64,000 nucleotides of DNA from WHUA01 sp963711215 (GTDB lineage: Bacteria; Pseudomonadota; Alphaproteobacteria; UBA8366). Below the pieces are notes generated by a model. That model ran no database searches. It was not told the DNA's origin and saw nothing but the letters and a program-made list of their open reading frames with translations. The translations under genes and the position numbers were made by a program. The stretch covers positions 68,490-132,489 of the forward strand of contig CAVQDH010000004.1 of the NCBI GenBank assembly GCA_963711215.1, given 5' to 3'. This document shows positions 9,321-20,683 of this stretch, one piece after another; position 1 is the first letter of the stretch; every line of letters begins with the position of its first letter.

Positions 9321-9490
9321 GCGTCGCTCTCCGGTAGGCCGCGCCGGGCCTGACGCAATGCCGCGAGCCGCGCTTCCTGGCTGCGCGCGCTGCGCAACGA
9401 ACTGACCAGCAGCGCGATCAGCACCACGGCGGCAATCAGGTAGGCCGGCCAGATAAAGTCGCCTTTGCCGCCCATCGAGAGGTATGCCAT
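9317..9490 (-). CDS. ccmD: Heme exporter protein CcmD
   Basis: A 57-residue protein with one membrane helix (WPAYLIAAVVLIALLVSSL) followed by a basic Arg-rich tail, the standard CcmD form. CcmD helps release holo-CcmE from the CcmABC complex. I prefer the ATG at 9490 (MAYLSMGG) because a GGAG sits six bases upstream; a GTG four codons earlier lacks a ribosome-binding site. It lies between ccmC and ccmE and overlaps ccmE by four bases. Confidence 0.93.
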   Translation of the reverse strand: MAYLSMGGKGDFIWPAYLIAAVVLIALLVSSLRSARSQEARLAALRQARRGLPESDA

Positions 9491-9506
9491 CACCTGCTCC
9501 ACCGCT

Positions 9507-10226
9507 TTACCCCCGCGCCAGGCTGAGCTGGAGGTTGCGGATCTTCGCCGCGGCGATCTCGCCGCGCACCCGCAGGATCAGGACCGTCACGAAGAACAGC
9601 GTGAAGCCCGCCGCCATCAGCAGCAGCGGCCACAGCATCGTGGGATAGATCGTCGGCCCGCCCATGCGGAAAACGCTGGCCGGCTGGTGCAGCGTGTTCC
9701 ACCAGTCGACCGAGAACTTGATGATCGGCAGGTTGACGACGCCGACCAGCGCCAGGATGCCGGCCGCGCGGTGGCCGCGGGTCGGGTCGTCGAAGGCGTT
9801 CACCAGGGCGATATAGCCGAGATAGAGAAAGAACAGGATCAGCACCGAGGTCATCCGCGCGTCCCACGCCCACCAGGTGCCCCACATGGGCTTGCCCCAC
9901 AGGGAGCCGGTGGTCAGGCAGATCAGGGTGAAGCCGGCGCCGATCGGCGCGGCGGCCTTGGCGATCAGGTCGGCCAGCGGATGCCGCCAGATCAGCGCGA
10001 CCGCGCTCGACACCGCCATGCAGGCATAGACGAACAGCGCCATCCAGGCCGAGGGCACGTGGATGTACATGATGCGGACGGTCTCCCCCTGCTGGTAGTC
10101 GGGGGGCGAATGGAACAGCGCCAGATACAGGCCGGCCGCGAGCAGCAGCGCGGTAATCCCGGCGCACCAGGGCAGGATGGCGTTCGCCACCTTGAGAAAC
10201 CGGGTCGGGTTCGCAAAGCGATGCAT
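9507..10226 (-). CDS. ccmC: Heme exporter protein CcmC
   Basis: A 239-residue protein starting MHRFANPTRF with six hydrophobic helices. The heme-handling motif is visible as WGTWWAWDARMTS, flanked by the conserved periplasmic histidine regions (YIHVPSAWMALF; WWNTLHQPASV). CcmC presents heme to CcmE in the periplasm. In most alphaproteobacteria ccmB directly precedes ccmC; here an unrelated MFS gene (10292-11503) separates them. Only 17 bases separate its stop from the ccmD start. Confidence 0.96.
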   Translation of the reverse strand: MHRFANPTRFLKVANAILPWCAGITALLLAAGLYLALFHSPPDYQQGETVRIMYIHVPSAWMALFVYACMAVSSAVALIWRHPLADLIAKAAAPIGAGFTLICLTTGSLWGKPMWGTWWAWDARMTSVLILFFLYLGYIALVNAFDDPTRGHRAAGILALVGVVNLPIIKFSVDWWNTLHQPASVFRMGGPTIYPTMLWPLLLMAAGFTLFFVTVLILRVRGEIAAAKIRNLQLSLARG

Positions 10227-10291
10227 GTCCGGGATTATATAGGCTCTTTTGTCCCGGGTCGGCGGGGAATTTTGTCGCGTTCCCGAGAGTG

Positions 10292-11503
10292 TTACCCGGC
10301 GACCGCGGCGACCCGGGGCAAGGGTCTTTCGTTGATCGGCAGGTGCAGCACGGCGGAGATCAGCCCGAGCGCGACCGAGATCCACCAGACGATGTCATAG
10401 GACCCGGTCAGGTCGTAGACATAGCCGCCGAGCCAGGCGCCCAGGAACGCCCCCATCTGATGGCCCAGGAACACGATCCCGAACAGGGTCGCCATGTAGC
10501 GGGGGCCGAAGATCTGCGCCACCATGGCCGAGGTCAGCGGCACGGTGCTGAGCCATAGCAGGCCCATGATCGCGCCGAAGCAGAGCACGCTGGTCTCGGT
10601 CGTCGGGATGGCGAGAAATCCGATGAACAGCAGCGCCCGGAGCAGATAGAGGCTGCTCAACAGATAGCGCTTGCTGAACCGGCTGCCGAGCACGCCCGCC
10701 AGCGCCGAGCCGACGATGTTGAACAGGCCGACGAGCCCCAACGCCCAGGCGCCGATCTTCGGCGGCAGGCCCTGGTCGACGACATAGGCGGGCAGATGGG
10801 TGCCGATATAGGAGACGTGGAAGCCGCAGACGAAGAAACCGCAGATCAGCAGCCGATAGCCGCCGTGGCGGCTTGCCTCGCGCAAGGCGTCCGAAAGGCT
10901 CTGCGGCGCCCCGTGATCCGCCGGCTTGCCCTTGAGCACGCCGGCGACCGGCAGGGTGATCAGGATGATCAGGCTGAGGATCATCAGGACGGTCGACCAG
11001 CCATAGGCCGTGAGGAAGGCCTGCCCCAGCGGCACCATCGCGAACTGGCCGATCGAGCCGATGGAGCCGACCATGCCGAGCGCCAGCGCGCGCTTCTGGG
11101 TCGAGACGACGCGGCTGATGGCGCCGAAGGCAATTGCGAAGCTGGTACCGCTAAGCCCGAGCCCGACGAGCACGCCGATGCCGAGATAAGCGTCCAAAGG
11201 CGTCGATGCGTGCGCCATGAGGGCCAGGCCCGCGGCGTAGCTGATCCCGCCGGCGATGATCGTGCGGCCCGCGCCGAAGCGATCCGCGATTGCGCTGGTG
11301 AAGGGTTGGGAAAGGCCGACGACGATGTTCTGGATCGCAATCGACAGGCCGAAGATCTCGCGCCCCCAGCCGAGGTCGGCGCTCACCGGCTGCAGGTACA
11401 GCCCGAAGGTGGCGCGCGTTCCGAAGGAAAGGAACAGCAGCAAACAGGCCGCCAGAAAAACGACCGGCAGCGTGCGCCAGCCGTCTGTTCTTGCCGATGT
11501 CAT
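10292..11503 (-). CDS. MFS transporter lodged between ccmB and ccmC
   Basis: A 403-residue protein (start MTSARTDGWR at 11503) with about twelve hydrophobic helices and MFS signatures (ADRFGAGRTIIAGG after helix 2; GLGLSGTSFAIAFGAISRVV). It resembles bacterial members of the oxalate/formate or monocarboxylate-type MFS group, which carry organic anions or unknown small molecules. It is on the same strand as the ccm genes, 160 bases after ccmB and 65 bases before ccmC, so it may be co-transcribed with them. No heme-related motif is seen, and a link to cytochrome maturation would be speculation. Confidence 0.88.
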   Translation of the reverse strand: MTSARTDGWRTLPVVFLAACLLLFLSFGTRATFGLYLQPVSADLGWGREIFGLSIAIQNIVVGLSQPFTSAIADRFGAGRTIIAGGISYAAGLALMAHASTPLDAYLGIGVLVGLGLSGTSFAIAFGAISRVVSTQKRALALGMVGSIGSIGQFAMVPLGQAFLTAYGWSTVLMILSLIILITLPVAGVLKGKPADHGAPQSLSDALREASRHGGYRLLICGFFVCGFHVSYIGTHLPAYVVDQGLPPKIGAWALGLVGLFNIVGSALAGVLGSRFSKRYLLSSLYLLRALLFIGFLAIPTTETSVLCFGAIMGLLWLSTVPLTSAMVAQIFGPRYMATLFGIVFLGHQMGAFLGAWLGGYVYDLTGSYDIVWWISVALGLISAVLHLPINERPLPRVAAVAG

Positions 11504-11663
11504 TCGGGGTTCCACCTGGTTGGTTCGACCGCACCGGATACTGCGGCGAGGTCGTCATCGCATGCAAGAGCGGAGCTTTGCCCAAGGACGTTGCCGGTAG
11601 GAGAGCCAATTCCGGCGATCGGCAGGGGCCGGTTTCCGGGCGTCTTCCGGTAGCTGCCTGCCG

Positions 11664-12329
11664 TCAGGCCGCGGCCTGGCGCAGCGCCGCGGCGGCGGTC
11701 CAGGGCGCCAGCGGCAGGGCGGCGGCGAGGATCGCGCCCAGAAACAGCAGGTGGGGCTCGGCGCTCAGCCCCATGGTGGCCGCGTCGACGGCCGCGACTC
11801 CGAAGATCAGCACGGGGATGTAGAGCGGCAACACGAGCAGGGACATCAGGACGCCGCCCCGGCGGGCGCCCAGGCTCAGCGCGGCGCCGATCGAGCCGAT
11901 CAGGCTGAGGCTCGGCGTACCGAGCGCCATCGCGGCCAGCAGCACGGGAAAGCCCTCCGCCGGCAGGTTCAGCAGGACGGCGAGCAGCGGCGAAGCTGCG
12001 ATCAGCGGCAGGCCCGTCGTCAGCCAGTGCGCCGCGGTCTTGGCGATCACGGTGATCTCGAGCGGCGCCGGCGACAGCACGAGCAGGTCGAGCGATCCGT
12101 CCTCGTAGTCCTGCTGGAACAGGCGGTCGAGCGAGAGGAGGACGGCCAGCAGCGCGTTGACCCAGATGATCCCGGCGGCGATGCGCGCAAGCACGCCGGG
12201 CTCGGGCCCGACGCCGAGCGGGAACAGCGCGCCGGCGATGATGAAGAAGGTGACCGCCATGAAGGCGTCCATGCCCTGCCGGAAGGCGAGGCGCAGGTCG
12301 CGCAGCAGCATGTGGCGGAAGGCTTGCAT
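11664..12329 (-). CDS. ccmB: Heme ABC exporter permease CcmB
   Basis: A 221-residue membrane protein starting MQAFRHMLLRDLRLAFRQG, with six hydrophobic helices and the family signature region (FQQDYEDGSLDLLVLSPAPLE). With the ATPase CcmA and with CcmC/D it forms the complex that releases heme-loaded CcmE. Its ATG overlaps the ccmA stop (TGATG), a coupling usual in this operon. Confidence 0.96.
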   Translation of the reverse strand: MQAFRHMLLRDLRLAFRQGMDAFMAVTFFIIAGALFPLGVGPEPGVLARIAAGIIWVNALLAVLLSLDRLFQQDYEDGSLDLLVLSPAPLEITVIAKTAAHWLTTGLPLIAASPLLAVLLNLPAEGFPVLLAAMALGTPSLSLIGSIGAALSLGARRGGVLMSLLVLPLYIPVLIFGVAAVDAATMGLSAEPHLLFLGAILAAALPLAPWTAAAALRQAAA

Positions 12330-12977
12330 CAAAATGCGTCCGCGTCTTGCATCGGCCGCGCCACGGCGAAGGCGCCGAGGTCGACGGTGTTCTGCTTGGC
12401 CCAGCGCCAGCACCGCGTGGGTCGACAGCGCGACCATGCCGCCGTTCCGGCGGTGCTCGGCGATGAGCGTTTCGAGCGCCGCGAGCGACGCCGTGTCGAG
12501 GCCGACGGTCGGCTCGTCGAGCAGCCAGAGGTCCGCATCGCCGGCGGCGAGCAGCGCGAGCGCGAGGCGGCGGCGCTCGCCGGACGACAGGAAGCGCGCG
12601 GCGACCTGCGCGTGGCGCTCCAGGCCGAGGCGGGCCAGCGCGGCCGCGATATTGCCTTCGCCGCGCAGGCCGGCCCAGAAGGCGAGATTCTCCGCCGTGG
12701 TCAGCGCGGGCTTCACCGCATCCGCATGCCCGACATAGGCCAAACGGGCCCGGTGCGCGGCGCGGTCCTCGGCGACGTCGTCTCCGTTCCAGGCGATGAC
12801 CCCCGTCGTCGGCCGCGCGAGCCCCGCGATCAGCCTGAGCAGGCTCGACTTGCCGCTGCCGTTCGGGCCGCGCAGCACGAGCGCGCCGCCGGCCTCCAGC
12901 CGGAAGGACAGGCCGGTGAAGACAAGCCGCTCGCCGCGGATGCAGGAAAGGTCTTGGCCGGTAAGGCAATCGGGCAT
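12329..12977 (-). CDS. ccmA: Heme ABC exporter ATPase CcmA, frameshifted near its C-terminus
   Basis: The start is MPDCLTGQDL at 12977. Walker A (GPNGSGKSSL), the ABC signature (LSSGERRRLAL) and Walker B (LWLLDEPTVGLD) are all present, followed by the switch His (ALSTHAV). After VLALG the reading frame shifts by one base near 12400: the second frame continues KQNTVDLGAFAVARP and stops in the TGATG that overlaps ccmB. The total length of 649 bases is one more than a multiple of three, and removing one G of a GGG run restores a normal CcmA of about 215 residues. The uninterrupted frame would instead produce a false CcmA-CcmB fusion. Confidence 0.92.
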
Positions 12978-13343
12978 GGCGCGTCGCGACCGTTGGCGGA
13001 ACGGCCAAGGTATAGAGGGAAAAAAGCGGGAGGCCAAAAGAAAGACGGTCGCCGGGGGTGGGCCGACGACCGCCAGGAGTGAACGACCTTACGCCAAGGC
13101 CGTATAGGAATGAGGCTGTTTGGCGTAGCCTCGTCTGAGAGGGGAGGTCTCAGCGTGTGTAGTAAAGCCGGGGAGTATGGCTTCGATTTGATCGGAATGA
13201 GGCAATATTAAGGCAAATCTGCAACAGTAGGGCACGCAAAGGTACGGAATTTATTCAGGCACTCAATTGAAAATAGATAAACCGCTGATTTGCGCCGAAT
13301 TTCAAGGGCTAGGCGGCTGTCCGGCCCGCCATTCGAAGTACCC
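12978..13343. other. Intergenic region upstream of ccmA with two adjacent hairpins
   Basis: No gene is supported here. The part next to ccmA should hold the ccm promoter. Two short perfect inverted repeats lie side by side: GAGGCT/AGCCTC (13112-13132, loop nine) and CTGAGA/TCTCAG (13135-13153, loop seven). They are followed by AT-rich sequence without a T-run, so they are not a convincing intrinsic terminator; an operator or a transcript structure are both possible. Confidence 0.4.
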
Positions 13344-13658
13344 CTATTGCCCCGGAATCTCGATTTCCATCAGCGGCGCGTATTGCTGGCCGCCGTGGCC
13401 GTCGCTGTCGAGCAGGTCGCCCTGGAAATGCGGCCGCGGGATCGAAGCCTTGAAGGCGAGCGCGTTGTCGCAGGCGAAGAATTTCACGTCCGCTGGCGGC
13501 AGGTTGTAGCGCGTGGCGACGGCCTCGCGGCTGAGCGCGCCCGACTGCTTGACCCGCTCATAGACCTCGCGGTCGGCGAACATGATGTCGAAGGTCAGCT
13601 CGAAGGGGCCGGCATTCTTGCTGCGGATCAGGCGGGCGAGCTCGCCGAGCGTGGCCAT
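13344..13658 (-). CDS. DUF4387 family protein
   Basis: A 104-residue soluble protein (MATLGELARLIRSKNAGPFELTFDIMF...) that matches the DUF4387 pattern, including the IRSKNAGPFELTFDI start and the GDLLDSDGHGGQQYAPL end. Members are usually encoded beside, or fused to, AtuA-like proteins, as here: the AtuA-like gene ends 25 bases upstream on the same strand. The biochemical role is not established; the pairing suggests a small subunit acting with AtuA on a CoA thioester. Confidence 0.88.
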   Translation of the reverse strand: MATLGELARLIRSKNAGPFELTFDIMFADREVYERVKQSGALSREAVATRYNLPPADVKFFACDNALAFKASIPRPHFQGDLLDSDGHGGQQYAPLMEIEIPGQ

Positions 13659-13683
13659 GGTCCGGTCAACTCCTCAGTTCACG

Positions 13684-15060
13684 TTAGTGGACGTTTACGT
13701 ATTCGGTCGGGAACATCTCGTAGGGATCGTCCGGCTCGACCACGTGGTTGACGCAGAAGCGGTAGACCGCGCCGCGCTCCAGATAGGCCGGGTTATAGGG
13801 GCAAGCGACGCCGGTGATCAGGCCGCTCCATTCCGGAATGGGCAGATGCAGCGCCTGGTGCCGCGTCACCGAGGCGATCGCGGACGCGATCTCCTGGGTC
13901 GGCGCCGTTACCTCGAACAGCAGGCAGAGCTCGTGGCTCTTGATCTCCTTGACCGGTTCGAGCGCGCCCATGACGCCGTTCTTGCCGTAGACGCGGACAT
14001 TGAAGAAATAGTCCTTGCGGTCGAGCGTGCCGCCGTAGATCTCCGCCACGCGCGCATGCATGCGGTCGTGCAGCCGCGCGACCCAGTCGTCGATCTGGCG
14101 GATGATGAAGGGGTCGCGGATGCCGCCGACGATGATGCTCTGGTAGCCGACCTTCTCCGACCCTTCGAGCTTGACCGTATAGGTCTTGGCCGGGATGAAG
14201 CCGCTGCCGGTTACCCGGACGCGCCGGTTGTCGAGCGCCTTGAACTGCGCGTCGGTGAGGTCGATCGTGCCGTTCAATTCGACGAGATGAAAGGGATCGG
14301 CGTTTTCGTAGAGCCCGTGCGACGCGATGCTCTGCGGCGTGCAGCGCAGCGCCGGGTCGAGCGGCTCGACGTCGAAATGGTCCGGCCGGCAGGTCGCCAT
14401 GATGCAGTCGGGCGACTTGCGCTGCTCGACCGAGGCCGCGCCGCATTCGAGGATCTTCGCCGCGTGCCAGGCGATCCCGGCCGGGATGCCGTCGCGCACC
14501 GGGATGCCCGCGAAGATCGCGCAGTCGCTCGACCGCCCGGCCAGCACGACCTCGGCGCCGTTGTCGAGCGCCTTGAGATAGGGCTCCTCGCCCATCATGC
14601 CGACGATGCGCTCGGCCCGGTCGATCACGCCTTCGTCGAAATCGGGGGCGGGCTTCAGCGGCTTGATGCGGCCCTCCCGGAGGCGCTTCTTGAGATAGTC
14701 CTTGCTCTGCTCGGAATGGATGATCGCCATGGGGAATTTGAGGCCTTCCTCGGCGGCGATGTCCTCGATGATCTTGCGCACGATCGCGAGATGCGGCTCG
14801 CCGCCGGCGGTGCCCGCCGTGCCCAGCAGCAGCGGGATGCCGGCCTTGCGCGCGGCCAGCAGCATCAGGCGCATGTCCCGCTTGATCGACACCGGGGGGA
14901 AAGAGGTGACGCCGGCGCCGAGCGGATAGGGCCCGGGATCGGTCGAGCCGCCGTCGCAGCCGATGAAATGGGGCTTGCGGCCCATCGCCTCTTCCAGGGA
15001 CTCCTCGCGGAACCCCGAGCCGCAGACCCCCGATGCGGACAACACGCGAACTTCGTTCAT
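13684..15060 (-). CDS. AtuA-like protein (acyclic terpene utilisation family, DUF1446)
   Basis: A 458-residue protein starting MNEVRVLSASGVCGSGF at 15060. The N-terminal region (FIGCDGGSTDPGPYPLGAG) and the LLLGTAGTAGGEPHLA segment are hallmarks of the AtuA/DUF1446 family. AtuA was named from citronellol/geraniol degradation in Pseudomonas, but most relatives sit in other, unassigned catabolic clusters. Here it is followed by DUF4387 and preceded, 14 bases upstream, by an amidohydrolase, with no terpene-specific acyl-CoA carboxylase nearby. A role in degradation of an unidentified organic acid or amide is the best inference. Confidence 0.88.
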   Translation of the reverse strand: MNEVRVLSASGVCGSGFREESLEEAMGRKPHFIGCDGGSTDPGPYPLGAGVTSFPPVSIKRDMRLMLLAARKAGIPLLLGTAGTAGGEPHLAIVRKIIEDIAAEEGLKFPMAIIHSEQSKDYLKKRLREGRIKPLKPAPDFDEGVIDRAERIVGMMGEEPYLKALDNGAEVVLAGRSSDCAIFAGIPVRDGIPAGIAWHAAKILECGAASVEQRKSPDCIMATCRPDHFDVEPLDPALRCTPQSIASHGLYENADPFHLVELNGTIDLTDAQFKALDNRRVRVTGSGFIPAKTYTVKLEGSEKVGYQSIIVGGIRDPFIIRQIDDWVARLHDRMHARVAEIYGGTLDRKDYFFNVRVYGKNGVMGALEPVKEIKSHELCLLFEVTAPTQEIASAIASVTRHQALHLPIPEWSGLITGVACPYNPAYLERGAVYRFCVNHVVEPDDPYEMFPTEYVNVH

Positions 15061-15074
15061 GTCGCCTCCCGTCG

Positions 15075-16205
15075 CTATTCCCACCAGTTGCCGCCGACGA
15101 TCATCGCCGCCGGCTCGAGCCGCTTCTTGCCCATGAACTTGGCGTTGAGGCTGTCGCGGTATTCGAATTCGCCCTCTTTCAGCGTCAGAACCGTCGCGTC
15201 GCCCGGCGAGCCCGGCTTGAGCGAGCCGAGCTCGGGCCGCGCGATGACGCGCGCCGGGTTGCAGGTCGCCGCCGCGACGACGTCGGACAGCGGCGCGCCC
15301 ATGGAGAGGAATTTCGACATGGTCACAAGCACGTCGAAGGCCGGCCCGCCGATGCTGTTGACGTGCACGTCGCTCGACAGCACGTCCGGCAGGAAGCCGT
15401 TGTCGACCATGGCGCGCGCCACGTCGAAATCGAACGAGCCGCGGCCGTGCCCGACGTCGAAGATGACGCCGCGCTCGCGCGCCTCTTCGACCTCGCGCCG
15501 GACGTTGCGTTCGCGGTCGGTGGCGGCGTTGGGGAACATGCGGCAGCAATGGGTCAGGATGTCGCCTGGCCGCAGGCGCTCCAGGATATCCTTGCGGCGC
15601 GGCGGCGGCGCGCCGATGTGGACCATGACCGGCAGGTCCAGCTCCTCGGCCGCTTCGATCGCGCAGTCGAGCGCACCGATACCGACCAGCTCGGAGACGT
15701 TGTTGCCGAGCCGGACCTTCACGCCGACGATGATGTCGGAATGCTCGCGCGCGACCTTGACGCAGGCGCCGGTATGCAACAGGCGAAGATCCGCCGTTTC
15801 GCCCACCATGAAGCCGGGACCATAGCCATAAATGCCCGGATGCGAGATGTTGAGGAAGGCGACGATGCGGAGCGGGCACGGCTCGATGATCAGCTTACGG
15901 AAGCCATGAAAGGTGCCGGCGCCGGCCGTGCCGGCATCGACGAAGGTCGTCGTGCCGCTCATCCGCGCAACGCGTTCCGCCTCGACGCTGAGATAGGTCG
16001 CGCCCCAATAGACATGCGCGTGGATATCGATCAGGCCCGGCGTAACGACGCGGCCCTTGACGTCGCGCGTTTCCTTGGCGCCCTTTTCCGCGAGCCCATG
16101 GCCCACCGCGGCGACCTTTCCATCGGAAAATGCAACATCCGTCGTTGCGTCGAGACCCTGGCTCGGGTCGACGACGCGCCCGCCCGTCAAGACGATGTCA
16201 TACAT
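15075..16205 (-). CDS. Amidohydrolase / deacetylase-type metallohydrolase (dihydroorotase-like)
   Basis: A 376-residue protein starting MYDIVLTGGRVVDPSQG at 16205. The TIM-barrel amidohydrolase signature is present: the first metal motif H-x-H (GLIDIHAHVYWG), two later metal histidines (VMVHIGAPP; FDVGHGRGSFDF) and an Asp in LSSDVHVNS. This matches the EF_0837/AHA_3915-type subgroup often annotated as amidohydrolase/deacetylase. It hydrolyses an amide or cyclic amide, substrate unknown. It is first in a three-gene run with the AtuA-like and DUF4387 genes; gaps of 14 and 25 bases imply an operon. Confidence 0.88.
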   Translation of the reverse strand: MYDIVLTGGRVVDPSQGLDATTDVAFSDGKVAAVGHGLAEKGAKETRDVKGRVVTPGLIDIHAHVYWGATYLSVEAERVARMSGTTTFVDAGTAGAGTFHGFRKLIIEPCPLRIVAFLNISHPGIYGYGPGFMVGETADLRLLHTGACVKVAREHSDIIVGVKVRLGNNVSELVGIGALDCAIEAAEELDLPVMVHIGAPPPRRKDILERLRPGDILTHCCRMFPNAATDRERNVRREVEEARERGVIFDVGHGRGSFDFDVARAMVDNGFLPDVLSSDVHVNSIGGPAFDVLVTMSKFLSMGAPLSDVVAAATCNPARVIARPELGSLKPGSPGDATVLTLKEGEFEYRDSLNAKFMGKKRLEPAAMIVGGNWWE

Positions 16206-16365
16206 GGTTCGCTTCGCCTCCTTCGGCGGTTGACCGGCATGTGTAGGTGTGTCGCGCCGCGGCATGGCATGATCCGACCGACGACATGTCTTGTCGTGGT
16301 GGTGCGGGAATTCTAACCTGCATCCTGGATCAGGCAAAATGGCGTGACCGCCGGGGAGGGAAATT

Positions 16366-16566
16366 ATGGCGCGGAACGCAGGGAATGGCCAGCCGAGCGT
16401 GCAGGAGAAGCGGCGGGTCTATGTGGTGTTTTTCGTCATTGCGTTTGCGGTCGACCTTATAGTCGGCTTGCTGCGCAATGGGACCTACACGCCGACGTTG
16501 ATCGGGCTCGCCATCATGATTACGTCGGCCCTCTTCCTGGTGTATTCGCTGATCCGCGACCGCTAG
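16366..16566 (+). CDS. Small two-helix membrane protein
   Basis: A 66-residue protein (MARNAGNGQPSVQEKRRVYVVFF...) with two hydrophobic helices (about residues 18-35 and 42-60) and a short basic C-terminus. A GGGAGGG lies just upstream of the ATG. I do not recognise a named family. It precedes the DUF2062 gene on the same strand by 164 bases. Confidence 0.7.
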   Translation: MARNAGNGQPSVQEKRRVYVVFFVIAFAVDLIVGLLRNGTYTPTLIGLAIMITSALFLVYSLIRDR

Positions 16567-16730
16567 GTCTAGCGGGTGAAGGCCGGCCGGGGCGCTCCTA
16601 CGGACGCACCGTTGACAGCTGTCGGCGTCCGCAGCTTAATGGCGGCCATCCGGCCGCTGCGACGATTGGCTGGCGAGCAGATCCGCAGCGGGCCGGTAAG
16701 CGATTCAACGCCGGACAGATATCCTTGCGT

Positions 16731-17300
16731 ATGCGACGCGGATTATTGAAGCGGCTGCGCCGAGTGGTGCGATACCGGCTCGTCGTTCCCATTCTGCGCG
16801 GCAAGCACACACCGGAATATACCGCCCGCGGGGTGCTGTTCGGCCTGCTGGCGGCCATGACGCCGACTGTCGGCGTGCAGATGCCGATCGTCCTGGCCAT
16901 CTGGATCGTCGTTCGCGCGGTAAAGCCCTCCTGGGATTTCAATCTCGTCGTCGGCCTTGCCTGGACCTGGATCACCAATATCTTCACCGTGCCGCCGGTC
17001 TATTACGTGTTCCTGATGACCGGCCGGCTGATGATAGGACATTGGGACGCGCATTCCGGTTATGGCGAGTTCCAGGAAAAGCTGGCCACGCTGCTGCAGA
17101 CGGATACGACCTGGTACCAGGCGCTGTGGCAATATATCTGGGGCATCTTCGAGATCTGGGGCGTGCCGATGTTCATCGGCTCGGTCCCGTGGGCGATCGT
17201 CACCGCCTGGCTCGGCTATCGCTGGAGCCTGAAGCTCATTCGCGATTTCCGGATGCGGCGGGTGCGCCGCGTCGTGGCGACGATGCAGGGCGGCGAATGA
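16731..17300 (+). CDS. DUF2062 domain membrane protein
   Basis: A 189-residue protein starting MRRGLLKRLRRVVRYRLVVPILRG. After a basic N-terminus comes the DUF2062 pattern: RGVLFGLLAAMTPTVGVQMP, then helices around WTWITNIFTVPPVYYVFLMTGRLM and WGVPMFIGSVPWAIVTAWLGYR. The family is a small inner-membrane protein of unknown function, common in proteobacteria. The frame is open upstream but lacks family similarity, so I start at 16731. Confidence 0.88.
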   Translation: MRRGLLKRLRRVVRYRLVVPILRGKHTPEYTARGVLFGLLAAMTPTVGVQMPIVLAIWIVVRAVKPSWDFNLVVGLAWTWITNIFTVPPVYYVFLMTGRLMIGHWDAHSGYGEFQEKLATLLQTDTTWYQALWQYIWGIFEIWGVPMFIGSVPWAIVTAWLGYRWSLKLIRDFRMRRVRRVVATMQGGE

Positions 17301-17325
17301 CGCCGCGCGCTATGGACGGAGTGGC

Positions 17326-17673
17326 ATGAAAGAGGTCGACCGGATCAGCGGCTATCACGCGCATGTCTATTTCGACGCGGATACGGAGCCAGCCGCGGCC
17401 GCCTTGCGCGACGCGCTCGAAGCGCGCTTCACGGTGACGCTCGGACGCTGGCACCACAAGCCCGTCGGGCCGCATACGGCATGGATGTACCAGGTGGCAT
17501 TTGCCGTGGAGCAGTTTCCGGTTGTGGTTCCTTTCTTGGCTCTCAATCACGGATCGCTATCCATCCTGATCCACCCGCTCAGCGGCGACGCCATGGCGGA
17601 TCATTTCGACCATGCGCTCTGGCTCGGCGCGCCGCTTGCCATCGATCCCGGCCCGCTGCGCAAGGCATCGTGA
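17326..17673 (+). CDS. DOPA 4,5-dioxygenase family protein
   Basis: A 115-residue soluble protein with the family pattern: SGYHAHVYFD at the N-terminus, GRWHHKPVGPHTAWMYQVAF in the middle and LNHGSLSILIHPLSGDAMADH. Conserved histidines are candidates for non-heme iron ligands. Eukaryotic members cleave L-DOPA; bacterial members are mostly uncharacterised and probably act on other catechols. It starts 25 bases after the DUF2062 stop. Confidence 0.88.
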   Translation: MKEVDRISGYHAHVYFDADTEPAAAALRDALEARFTVTLGRWHHKPVGPHTAWMYQVAFAVEQFPVVVPFLALNHGSLSILIHPLSGDAMADHFDHALWLGAPLAIDPGPLRKAS

Positions 17674-17824
17674 AAGCGCGATTGCGTTAACGGTGCATCA
17701 ATCTACTGCTGCTTCCAATCTGTCCTGATACGGTATAAACAACGGTCCAGACCCATGCGGGTAGCGAGGGCAACCACGCCCTCTCGGATCGCGCAGCAGA
17801 TTCATACATTCAGGGAGTTGAGCC

Positions 17825-20512
<2,688 letters not shown>

Positions 20513-20528
20513 CGCCTGGAAATGGAGC

Positions 20529-20558
20529 AACGCGGAGACCGATGCCGGTCTCCGCGTT
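20529..20558 (+). terminator. Hairpin terminator after acnA
   Basis: A perfect 12-base-pair inverted repeat (20529-20540 with 20547-20558, loop GATGCC) begins 16 bases after the acnA stop. There is no T-run behind it, so it may act as a weak intrinsic terminator or as a 3'-end stabiliser. Confidence 0.65.
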
Positions 20559-20683
20559 AACTATGCGTTTGCGCGGCGGTGCGGGGACGGTGCAGGATGG
20601 GCCTGGAATCCGGCGATCGGGGTTCACGCGGACTCACCCTAAATTGATTCGTCCGGACAAGCCGACGTACCTATGTTTCGCGC

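Noticed and set aside
11664..12977. Apparent CcmA-CcmB fusion
   Set aside because: The alternative frame gives the true CcmA C-terminus and a TGATG overlap with ccmB; a single extra base explains the fusion.
13112..13153. Terminator upstream of ccmA
   Set aside because: The two hairpins lack a T-run on either strand, so they are listed only as hairpins of unknown role.
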